Positions 1-5,353 of a stretch of DNA of 5,485 bases are shown in pieces. Position numbers and translations under genes: made by a program. Every line of letters begins with the position of its first letter. Positions within the stretch are counted from its first letter, which is position 1. The notes below the pieces were generated by a model. It was not told the DNA's origin, did no database searches, and saw only the letters and a program-made list of their open reading frames with translations. Origin of the DNA: an uncultured Clostridium sp. (lineage in GTDB: Bacteria > Bacillota > Clostridia > TANB77 > CAG-508); contig CAMGAZ010000113.1 of assembly GCA_946008205.1 (NCBI GenBank), positions 1-5,485 on the forward strand, written 5' to 3'.

Positions 1-159
1 CCATATGTCCGTTCAATCACACTTAACAAAAATGAATTTGATTACTTCAACCTATTCAAGACCTGCACCAGCAAGGGCATGATCGTAAAAGGATTTGCAA
101 TAAGGCTTGTTAACGAGGAGCCAACCATATGCCGTGAGCTACCAATAATTATTGAATAA
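1..159 (+). CDS. C-terminal fragment of an unrecognised protein (52 codons, 5' end outside window)
   Basis: Frame 1 is open from the first base to a TAA at 157-159, giving 52 residues that end in PIIIE. The frame has no obvious start near the edge, so the gene probably begins upstream. The fragment mixes hydrophobic and charged residues and has no motif I recognise, no membrane segment and no repeat. A hairpin followed by a T-run lies about 20 bases past the stop on the same strand, which supports this being the real 3' end of a transcribed gene. Its stop lies only 12 bases from the stop of the convergent methyltransferase gene. No function can be assigned from this piece; it could be the last gene of the neighbouring region or of the same element. 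Confidence 0.5.
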   Translation, partial: PYVRSITLNKNEFDYFNLFKTCTSKGMIVKGFAIRLVNEEPTICRELPIIIE

Positions 160-171
160 TTCTAGAAGCAT

Positions 172-1131
172 TCACTCAATAGCCTGCCTAATCTGGTGGG
201 CTATTTTTCTTATAACAGGAACACTTACTGAATTTCCAATTTGTGTATACATATCATGTATTTGCTGATCTGACGGAAAGCAAAAGCTTGCTGGAAATCC
301 TTGAAAATCCAAGCACTCCTTAACAGTTAGCCTTCTATATCCAAAGTCATCACGAATAATAGGAGCTCCATTATAACGAGTTCCCATTGAGGCTGTAAGA
401 GTTGGGCACGTTCTGTTTTTTGCAATATGGATTTTAGAATTATACACTCTATATATTGAATCTGTTCGATTTACAGTGTTAACAACATCATTATAAAACC
501 TATCTCCTGGACGATAATAGTATTCCTCATCCTTTTTATCATGAACATCTATAATATCGAAAATATCCCTTGTATTGTCGCACCTTTCAGGGAATTGAAA
601 TTTCTGACAATCCTCATAATCCCTAAATGCCACAATATATGTTCGGCTTCTTGTTTGAGGAATATCGCTATACTCATCCGATGAAATAACTCTATATTTT
701 ACTGCGTATCCAAATGATGCAAGCGAGCTATAGACAATAAGGAATGTCCTACCATTATCATGATTAATCAAATTTGAAACATTTTCTAAAAATACAATTC
801 TAGGTCTAACCCGATCAATGACCTCTGCTATTTGAAAAAACAAATTACCACGATCGTCATCAAATCCTCTCTGAATTCCAGCAACAGAAAACGGTTGACA
901 CGGAAATCCTGCCGTTAGAACATCAAATTCCGGTATTAGCGATTTATCTATAGTCCTTATGTTGCCTTCAACCAAATAATCTGACCCAAGATTTTTTCTG
1001 TATGTCTGACATGCCTTGTGATTAATCTCATTCGCCCAAACAATTTCAAAGCCCTCTTGCTTAAATCCTAAGCAAATTCCACCAATGCCTGCGAACATGC
1101 TTCCAACAGTCAGTCTATTCATCATATCCAT
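172..1131 (-). CDS. DNA (cytosine-5-)-methyltransferase of a restriction-modification system
   Basis: It transfers a methyl group from S-adenosylmethionine to C5 of cytosine in a specific DNA sequence, protecting host DNA from the partner endonuclease. With a start at 1131 it has 319 residues, normal for a prokaryotic m5C enzyme. Conserved motifs appear in order: FAGIGG for the cofactor (13-18), GFPCQPFS with catalytic Cys78 (75-82), FLENV (114-118), QTRSR (159-163), then a target-recognition region (about 170-250) containing PTLTAS, then RRLTVKECLDFQGFP (266-280) and GNSVSVPV (299-306). All key residues are present, so it should be active. The frame is open further upstream to 1200, but that would put 23 extra residues over the endonuclease gene. 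ATGs at 1131, 1125 and 1122 are all possible; 1131 has a weak GGA eight bases upstream. Each overlaps the endonuclease stop (1115-1117), which suggests translational coupling. The protein begins almost at motif I, so it has no N-terminal helix-turn-helix extension for self-regulation. Target sequence unknown. Confidence 0.93.
   Translation of the reverse strand: MDMMNRLTVGSMFAGIGGICLGFKQEGFEIVWANEINHKACQTYRKNLGSDYLVEGNIRTIDKSLIPEFDVLTAGFPCQPFSVAGIQRGFDDDRGNLFFQIAEVIDRVRPRIVFLENVSNLINHDNGRTFLIVYSSLASFGYAVKYRVISSDEYSDIPQTRSRTYIVAFRDYEDCQKFQFPERCDNTRDIFDIIDVHDKKDEEYYYRPGDRFYNDVVNTVNRTDSIYRVYNSKIHIAKNRTCPTLTASMGTRYNGAPIIRDDFGYRRLTVKECLDFQGFPASFCFPSDQQIHDMYTQIGNSVSVPVIRKIAHQIRQAIE
178..208 (+). 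terminator. Probable rho-independent terminator for the left-edge gene, inside the methyltransferase 3' end
   Basis: AATAGCC (178-184) pairs with GGCTATT (199-205). The stem continues with TGCC (185-188) against GGTG (195-198), two of those four pairs being G-U, around a six-base loop (189-194). Five T residues (204-208) follow on the plus strand. It fits a terminator for the gene ending at 159. The same bases encode the last residues of the methyltransferase on the other strand, where no T-run follows the stem, so it should act mainly on plus-strand transcription. Confidence 0.6.
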
Positions 1132-2020
1132 TAAACAAATCCATATCCAAGGATTTAATTTCAAATGTTTTTTGCGTTGAAACGCCAAAATTATGTTCAA
1201 TCATTAATTGAGTCAGTCTTTTTCCATCAATCAAAATAACATGCTGCTCATTAGCGTATTTGATTGCCGGATCAGAAAATTTCGCTGTCGTAACAAACAA
1301 CCCGCTGCCACCCTTACCAGAAATTGCTCCAACGAAGCTCTGTACTGCAGGTCTACCTACCGAGCTATCAGTATCCCATTTCTTTGCTTGAATATATATA
1401 ACATTAAATCCAAGCTTATCCTCCATGATTATACCGTCAATTCCCTCATCACCAGTAACAGGCGTAGATTGACAGGAATTCTCAAATGTTCCATATCCCA
1501 TACATTGAAGCAAATCCATAACCAATCTTTCAAAGGCTATAGGAGAAAGCTTTATTATTTCAGATAAAAGCTCATCCGAAAGATTATCATTTATCCTTTT
1601 AAAAGCATCCTCAAAGGTGTCATCAGGAGTTTCAAATACATCGTTACCAGAATTAGAAGCACCATAATTATTGCTTTCTGAGCTTTGAAAATCTCTAAAG
1701 GACTTATAGTTATTTAGAAATTCAACATCAATTATTTCTGGATCCTTGGAAAGAACTGATAGGCCCTCCTTAGTTATTTGAAATGCACCTCTTGCAGGAC
1801 CCGCTATTAATCCTGCTTTTTTCAAGTATGTTCCAGCCCAGCTCAATCGATTCATAAATTTTGTTTGTCTACCGCTAGGAAGAAGTTCAGCAGCATCCTC
1901 ATCTGATAGGTTAAACTTCTGTATCATCGATAGCTTGACGCTTTTAAGAGTATGTATTTCGCCATCCTCCAATTCCTTTAACAACGGCTTCATAAACTCA
2001 TAAAACTTTGGTATTGCCAT
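1115..2020 (-). CDS. Mrr-type restriction endonuclease (winged-helix N-terminus plus PD-(D/E)XK nuclease)
   Basis: This is a DNA-cleaving partner for the overlapping methyltransferase. The 301 residues divide into three parts. An N-terminal region (about 5-95) is typical of the Mrr_N winged-helix domain: MAIPKFYEFMKPLL, then WAGTYLKKAGLI and GAFQITKEG. A polar Ser/Asn/Asp-rich linker covers about 108-145. A C-terminal Mrr catalytic domain (about 155-275) shows FERLV (163-167), MGYG (174-177), GDEGIDG with Asp195, and QAKKW with Gln211 and Lys213, followed by SFVGAISGKGGSGLFVTT. The set matches the PD-(D/E)XK fold in its Mrr variant with a QxK motif. The start at 2020 is chosen because AGGAG at 2028-2032 sits seven bases upstream; the ATGs at 2026 and 2038 are badly spaced or lie beyond that site. 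It is the first gene of the operon and its 3' end overlaps the methyltransferase start. Mrr itself is a type IV enzyme that cuts methylated DNA, but pairing with a methyltransferase suggests type II behaviour here; this is inference. Confidence 0.88.
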   Translation of the reverse strand: MAIPKFYEFMKPLLKELEDGEIHTLKSVKLSMIQKFNLSDEDAAELLPSGRQTKFMNRLSWAGTYLKKAGLIAGPARGAFQITKEGLSVLSKDPEIIDVEFLNNYKSFRDFQSSESNNYGASNSGNDVFETPDDTFEDAFKRINDNLSDELLSEIIKLSPIAFERLVMDLLQCMGYGTFENSCQSTPVTGDEGIDGIIMEDKLGFNVIYIQAKKWDTDSSVGRPAVQSFVGAISGKGGSGLFVTTAKFSDPAIKYANEQHVILIDGKRLTQLMIEHNFGVSTQKTFEIKSLDMDLFNGYDE

Positions 2021-2027
2021 AATCATT

Positions 2028-2032
2028 CTCCT
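2028..2032 (-). promoter_or_regulatory. Ribosome binding site deciding the endonuclease start
   Basis: The minus strand reads AGGAG followed by seven bases and ATG at 2020. The site selects this ATG over the in-frame ATGs at 2026 (one base from the AGGAGA run) and 2038 (upstream of the site). Confidence 0.8.
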
Positions 2033-2052
2033 AAACAAAAATCATTAACAAT

Positions 2053-2081
2053 ATTATATAATAGAACAACAAAAATATCAA
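2053..2081 (-). promoter_or_regulatory. Sigma-A-type promoter of the restriction-modification operon
   Basis: On the minus strand TTGATA (2076-2081) is separated by exactly 17 bases from a perfect TATAAT (2053-2058). The expected start of transcription is near 2046, leaving a leader of about 25 bases with the endonuclease ribosome binding site. It is the only good promoter seen for the two-gene operon. The -10 box overlaps one TAACAATAT box (2046-2054), a possible control site. Confidence 0.75.
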
Positions 2082-2100
2082 TAAACCACTTTATAATTCA

Positions 2101-2148
2101 TAACAATATATAGGCTAAATTTCAAGGAATAGGCTTTTTATATTGTTA
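2101..2148. repeat. Perfect 10-bp inverted repeat, TAACAATATA / TATATTGTTA
   Basis: TAACAATATA at 2101-2110 is mirrored exactly by TATATTGTTA at 2139-2148, with 28 bases between. The nine-base core TAACAATAT occurs a third time, in direct orientation, at 2046-2054 over the endonuclease -10 box. The spacer also holds two direct copies of ATAGGCT (2110-2116 and 2129-2135). It could be an operator set or DNA-bending sites; AT-richness makes chance matches easier. Confidence 0.5.
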
Positions 2149-2152
2149 CTGA

Positions 2153-2197
2153 TCATCTGGTGAACTACCCCTTGTTCATCTAGTGAACTACCCCTTG
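2153..2197. repeat. Tandem 22-bp direct repeat containing GTTCA-TCTAG-TGAAC dyad
   Basis: Copies at 2153-2174 and 2176-2197 differ at one position (G versus A at the seventh base) and repeat with a 23-bp period. Each contains TGAACTACCCCTTG. The junction forms an inverted repeat, GTTCA (2174-2178) and TGAAC (2184-2188) around TCTAG. The CCCC tract stands out from the AT-rich surroundings. With only two copies and no spacers it is not a CRISPR. Likely roles are binding sites for a regulator or for the integrase N-terminal arm-binding domain. Confidence 0.75.
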
Positions 2198-2299
2198 AAC
2201 TAATAATTCGGTTATATTTTCCATTGAAAAGCAAGCAGAAAAAATAAAGCAACAAATGACTTGACTTAACCTTTCACAAGAGTTAAAACACAAACACAC

Positions 2300-2320
2300 G
2301 GAGGTGGTATGTCCACCTGA
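2300..2320 (+). promoter_or_regulatory. Shine-Dalgarno-sequestering hairpin with three-codon mini-ORF upstream of the first integrase
   Basis: GGAGG (2300-2304) is placed four bases before an ATG at 2309, but that frame reads ATG TCC ACC TGA and stops at 2320. AGGTGG (2302-2307) pairs perfectly with CCACCT (2313-2318) around the loop TATGT, hiding the ribosome site and holding the mini-ORF ATG in the loop. The integrase proper starts 43 bases downstream of that ATG, at 2352, after its own weaker AAAGGA. The arrangement suggests a leader affecting integrase translation, but it has not been shown to act. Confidence 0.5.
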
Positions 2321-2351
2321 TGTGAATCTAAGTTATGAAAGGAAATTATCT

Positions 2352-3521
2352 ATGGGAAGAAAAAAGAAGCCAATTACCGGATACGGTGAAGGCACGATAT
2401 TCTTCAGCAACACCCAAAACAAATGGATGGGGCAAATAAACATAGGCCGTAGTGATGACGGCAAAATGAAACGAAAAACTGTATATGGAAAAACGGCTGA
2501 CGAGGTAAAATCGAAGCTTCAGCAGGTTCGATTTGATATTTACACAGGAGATTTTGTTCATCCCTCAAGCATAACCTTTGAGCAGCTTGAAAAACAGATA
2601 TTGGATGACAAGCTGGCTATGAATGAAATTCAAGAGCAAACATATCACAGACATATGGAAACGCTAAAGAGAATGGCATCAATTAACAAAATACCATTGC
2701 AGAAAATCAATTACTCAATGCTCAAACACCTAATGCTATCACTGGTGGACGACTACGCTGACTCAACGATAAGAAAAATTTATATGATGCTCAACCAATG
2801 CTTTAACGAAGCCGTAAAGCGAAAAATAATCAGCGAAAATCCAATGGGCGATTTGAAAAGACCGAAATCAAGAAAAAAGGAAAGAATCGTAAGAGCATTA
2901 ACTATTGAAGAGCAAAAGGCATTTATAGAGGCATTGAAAATTGAAAACAGCAGATACGCAAATCAGTTCCTGATATCAATGTTTACAGGAATGAGAATGG
3001 GTGAGGTCAATGCATTGATGATTGGCGACATCAATACTAAATTCAACTTCATCAACATCGACAAAACAATATCAAAGGGACAGCACGGCGAGGCGTTTGT
3101 AAATACGACAACCAAAACCAAAAACGGTATTCGTCAAGTCCCAATCAATGAAATGGTCAAGCCGGTAATAATGGAAATCATCAAAAACTACAAACCTACC
3201 AAGGACGGAATGTTGTTCCACACATCAACAGGAACATTGGTTGCGTCTAACACAACAAATACAGAATTTCAAAAGATAATGAAAAAGTACGATATCAAGG
3301 ATAATAATGTCAAGGGAGATTTATCCCAGCATAGCCTGCGACACACTTACGCAACCCGTTGTATCGAGGGCAATATGCCACCGAAGGTACTGCAAACTCT
3401 CTTGGGACACGCGGATATTAGAATTACCCTTGACACCTATTCAAATGTGTTTGAAAGCTTCCAAACAGAAAATGTGGCAAAGGTTGATAACTACCTTTCC
3501 GATTTAGGAATAGCGATATAA
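2352..3521 (+). CDS. Tyrosine recombinase / integrase (first copy)
   Basis: It is a site-specific recombinase that would integrate and excise a mobile element by strand exchange through a covalent 3'-phosphotyrosine link. It has 389 residues, usual for Tn916-like and phage integrases. An N-terminal AP2-like arm-DNA-binding segment (about 12-55) shows GEGTIFF, KWMGQI and TVYGKTADE. A SAM-like core-binding domain follows (about 73-170), with TYHRHMETLKRM. The catalytic domain (about 180-389) carries Arg215 in FTGMRMGEV, a Lys in KTKNGIRQVPI (255 or 257), His327 and Arg330 in HSLRHTYATR, His353 in LLGH and nucleophile Tyr363 in LDTYSNVF. The set is complete, so it should be active. The start at 2352 is preferred because AAAGGA lies eight bases upstream and because the second integrase aligns from nearly the same point; the frame is open to a GTG at 2304, but that codon lies within a Shine-Dalgarno sequence. 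It runs divergently from the restriction-modification operon and ends at a strong terminator. Confidence 0.95.
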   Translation: MGRKKKPITGYGEGTIFFSNTQNKWMGQINIGRSDDGKMKRKTVYGKTADEVKSKLQQVRFDIYTGDFVHPSSITFEQLEKQILDDKLAMNEIQEQTYHRHMETLKRMASINKIPLQKINYSMLKHLMLSLVDDYADSTIRKIYMMLNQCFNEAVKRKIISENPMGDLKRPKSRKKERIVRALTIEEQKAFIEALKIENSRYANQFLISMFTGMRMGEVNALMIGDINTKFNFINIDKTISKGQHGEAFVNTTTKTKNGIRQVPINEMVKPVIMEIIKNYKPTKDGMLFHTSTGTLVASNTTNTEFQKIMKKYDIKDNNVKGDLSQHSLRHTYATRCIEGNMPPKVLQTLLGHADIRITLDTYSNVFESFQTENVAKVDNYLSDLGIAI

Positions 3522-3527
3522 ATAACG

Positions 3528-3560
3528 AAACGCACCGGATTTTCCGATGCGTTTTGTTTT
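3528..3560 (+). terminator. Rho-independent terminator after the first integrase, possibly bidirectional
   Basis: AAACGCA (3528-3534) pairs with TGCGTTT (3548-3554) and CGGA (3536-3539) with TCCG (3543-3546), with one C/A mismatch and a TTT loop. TTTTGTTTT follows on the plus strand. It begins seven bases after the integrase stop. On the minus strand the stem is followed by a weaker T-rich tail, so it may also end transcription of the small gene at 3588-4025. Confidence 0.8.
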
Positions 3561-3587
3561 GTGGTCTTTTATTTCGTTAGAGTGTTG

Positions 3588-4025
3588 TTAATTCAAATAA
3601 CGATTAGGGTCGTATTTGTATACTGTTTTGAGGACATTATCTTCTTCTGAAAAAATGAATATTGCACCGTTGTAAAACTTTGCAACAGTTGGCTCGTCAT
3701 ACTTGTTCTCTGTTGATTCGAGTTTTGCCTTTAAATCTCCCGTTGACCTGTTTGATGTCCTGCCATACTTAAATGCTCGTTGCATCATTTCTTCCTGTTG
3801 GGAAGAGTATATTCCAAGTCGTTGCTCCATTCTCTCACGAGCATGTGTTGAAAGAATTGGCTCATTGTTGATTTGAGGTGGTAAAGGATGATATTCACTT
3901 TTTTGTTGGTGTGGGCGATAATCTGTCGGAGTTGTATCGTCTGAATCACTTGTTTTATTTACAGCAATCGCAATAAAAAGGATGAATAACGCAATACCTA
4001 AAAGAATCCAAATAATGTAATCCAT
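3588..4025 (-). CDS. Small membrane-anchored protein with a DUF4258/BrnT/RelE-like C-terminal domain
   Basis: It has 145 residues and an exact function is not known. Residues 3-22 (IIWILLGIALFILFIAIAV) form one strongly hydrophobic segment without a signal-peptidase site, so it looks like an anchor. A polar Asp/Thr/Gln/Pro-rich linker covers about 23-55. The C-terminal 90 residues show ILSTHARERMEQRLGI (57-72), then AFKYG, then VAKFYNGAIFIFSEEDNVLKTVYKYDPN (114-141). The pattern, H-A-x-x-R-M-x-x-R at the start and a beta-rich end with FIFS and TVY, resembles the DUF4258 and BrnT/RelE-like small-domain group common in Firmicutes and phages; I infer this from pattern only. Few positive charges before the anchor and a Lys just after suggest that the C-terminal domain faces the cytoplasm. 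The start at 4025 has AGGAGG (4032-4037) six bases upstream. The gene is reversed between two integrases. It could be a toxin-like or host-interaction protein; no antitoxin gene is adjacent. Confidence 0.8.
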   Translation of the reverse strand: MDYIIWILLGIALFILFIAIAVNKTSDSDDTTPTDYRPHQQKSEYHPLPPQINNEPILSTHARERMEQRLGIYSSQQEEMMQRAFKYGRTSNRSTGDLKAKLESTENKYDEPTVAKFYNGAIFIFSEEDNVLKTVYKYDPNRYLN

Positions 4026-4048
4026 AGCACACCTCCTATTTATATTTT

Positions 4049-4077
4049 ATAGTAGCACATATGCAATCTATTGGCAA
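4049..4077 (-). promoter_or_regulatory. Promoter of the small membrane-anchored protein
   Basis: On the minus strand TTGCCA (4072-4077) is followed after 17 bases by TACTAT (4049-4054), with TGC immediately before it as an extended -10. The -35 box matches five of six consensus bases and the -10 four of six. Transcription would begin close to 4042, with the strong ribosome site AGGAGG (4032-4037) just downstream. Confidence 0.5.
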
Positions 4078-4128
4078 TAAAAATATATCTTGCTAATAGT
4101 CAAATATTATGCTTAAATGCACAACAAT

Positions 4129-4135
4129 GGAGGTG
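4129..4135 (+). promoter_or_regulatory. Ribosome binding site deciding the second integrase start
   Basis: GGAGGTG is followed eight bases after GGAGG by ATG at 4142. The in-frame ATGs at 4109 and 4127 lie upstream of the site and are unlikely starts. A TATTAT at 4105-4110 could be a -10 box, but I see no good -35 box at the right distance. Confidence 0.75.
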
Positions 4136-4141
4136 CATTTT

Positions 4142-5341
4142 ATGGCACAATTGAAACATAACAATTACCATAAGCCAAAGAATATTAGAAGCGAAGGAAC
4201 GATTTATTATGACAGATCACACGATTTGTGGGTGGGTCAAGTTCCTACTGTTTACAAAGAGAATGGCAAGAAAGCGAAGCTCACGGTGTATGGCAAAACT
4301 CCACGAGAGGCAAGAGATAACTTGGAGACTGCAAAGCTCGAAAAACACTTTCTTTTGTTTTTTAAGCCTGATGAGGTAACCGTTGGTCAAGTTGCAAAGC
4401 ACTATGTTGATAGCAAGTTTAAAATGAACGAAATTGAACCTCGAACCTATCGCAGATACACCGATATGCTTAAAAGGTTAGAATCCATTAGCGATACACG
4501 AATCATTGATGCTAACGCTGAAATGCTATTGGAATTTTTGCAGACCCAATTAGATTATTCTCAAAGTTCAATCCGTAAAATTAAAGAGCTACTTTACAAC
4601 ATTTTTGAGCAAGCTATTCATATGGGCGTTATCAAAGACAATCCAATGAAATATGTTAAAACTCCAAAGTCAAATAAGAAAATAAAGGTCGTTCGAGCAT
4701 TAACTATTGAAGAGCAAATCAAATTGACCAATGTCCTTGTTGAACACAAGCCAACCTATTGGGAGCAAATGCTCATATCACTCTACACAGGCATGAGAAT
4801 GGGCGAAGTCAAAGCTCATACCAATAACCATATCAATCTAAATTTTGGATTCATTTTCGATTGCAAAACGCTTACACACCATCAACACGAAAGGCCTTAT
4901 ATCAACCACAAGCCTAAAACAGATGCTGGCAAAAGACAGCTTCCAATCAACAACACTATTAAGTCATTGATAATAGAACTAAAAAGTCGCCAAACTGAAG
5001 AGAATGGCGACGAGCTTATTTTTCATCCAAAGTTATATTCTCATCTTAACAAAGACAAAATTGTCAGTACATCAACTGTAAACGACACCTTCAAAAGAAT
5101 ATTGAAAAAATATGATATTCTTGATGAATCAATGGTTGGTGCTGTTTCGCTACACAGCCTTCGCCATACCTATGCGACGAGATGTGTAGAGGCAAATATA
5201 TCTGCCAAGGTGTTGCAGGTTCTGTTAGGTCATACAGAAATTGAAACAACCTTGGACATTTATACAACCATATTTCCTGATTACAAGGATAGCAGTGTAA
5301 CCATTGTTGATGACTATTTAAACGGATTGGAGCTATGCTAA
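4142..5341 (+). CDS. Tyrosine recombinase / integrase (second, paralogous copy)
   Basis: A second site-specific recombinase of the same subfamily as the one at 2352-3521, with 399 residues. The N-terminal arm-binding segment (about 16-65) shows SEGTIYY, LWVGQV and TVYGKTPREA. The core-binding domain (about 78-175) has RTYRRYTDMLKRL and ends in DNPMKYVKTPK. The catalytic domain contains Arg219 in YTGMRMGEV, a Lys in HKPKTDAGKRQLPI (257 or 259), His338 and Arg341 in HSLRHTYATR, His364 in LLGH and nucleophile Tyr374 in LDIYTTIF, so every active-site residue is kept. The start at 4142 is supported by GGAGGTG upstream. The two integrases align over their whole length with a few small length differences, but differ at many positions and in the arm and target-contacting parts. 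They are therefore likely to act on different sites, and a recent tandem duplication is unlikely. It is transcribed away from the reversed small gene upstream. No convincing terminator follows within the window. Confidence 0.95.
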   Translation: MAQLKHNNYHKPKNIRSEGTIYYDRSHDLWVGQVPTVYKENGKKAKLTVYGKTPREARDNLETAKLEKHFLLFFKPDEVTVGQVAKHYVDSKFKMNEIEPRTYRRYTDMLKRLESISDTRIIDANAEMLLEFLQTQLDYSQSSIRKIKELLYNIFEQAIHMGVIKDNPMKYVKTPKSNKKIKVVRALTIEEQIKLTNVLVEHKPTYWEQMLISLYTGMRMGEVKAHTNNHINLNFGFIFDCKTLTHHQHERPYINHKPKTDAGKRQLPINNTIKSLIIELKSRQTEENGDELIFHPKLYSHLNKDKIVSTSTVNDTFKRILKKYDILDESMVGAVSLHSLRHTYATRCVEANISAKVLQVLLGHTEIETTLDIYTTIFPDYKDSSVTIVDDYLNGLELC

Positions 5342-5353
5342 AATGCTCTAAAA

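Larger units (their letters stand above)
2021..2351. other. Divergent intergenic region between the restriction-modification operon and the first integrase
   Basis: This 331-bp stretch contains no credible gene on either strand. From left to right it holds the endonuclease ribosome binding site and promoter, three TAACAATAT boxes (2046-2054, 2101-2110, 2139-2148 inverted), a tandem 22-bp repeat (2153-2197), and a Shine-Dalgarno hairpin with a mini-ORF (2300-2320). I found no convincing promoter for the integrase. The best candidates are TATATT at 2213-2218 without a good -35 box, and TTGACT at 2261-2266 with a poor -10 (TTAAAA, 2283-2288). The concentration of repeats fits control DNA, integrase arm sites or both. 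Confidence 0.6.

Noticed and set aside
148..162. AATTATT-G-AATAATT palindrome at the left-edge gene stop
   Set aside because: It is entirely A/T apart from the centre and no T-run follows on either strand; it is more likely a composition effect than a terminator or binding site.
1132..1200. Longer methyltransferase start at 1200
   Set aside because: The extra residues overlap the endonuclease coding end in another frame and do not resemble any methyltransferase N-terminus; motif I normally lies close to the start, as with the ATG at 1131, 1125 or 1122.
1208..1567. Plus-strand open frame of 119 codons opposite the endonuclease gene
   Set aside because: It lies wholly antisense to the catalytic domain of the Mrr-type nuclease, its product is Cys/Arg/Ser-rich with no family motif, and no good ribosome site precedes it.
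2153..2197. CRISPR-like array
   Set aside because: There are only two copies, separated by one base, with no spacer and no cas genes in the window.
2346..2561. Minus-strand open frame of 71 codons opposite the first integrase
   Set aside because: It is antisense to the well-supported N-terminal domain of the integrase and has no motif or supported start.
3307..3507. Plus-strand open frame of 66 codons in another frame of the first integrase
   Set aside because: It overlaps the region carrying the catalytic His-x-x-Arg and Tyr motifs in the integrase frame; it is a shadow.
4217..4402. Minus-strand open frame of 61 codons opposite the second integrase
   Set aside because: It is antisense to the conserved arm-binding region of the integrase, without motif or ribosome site.
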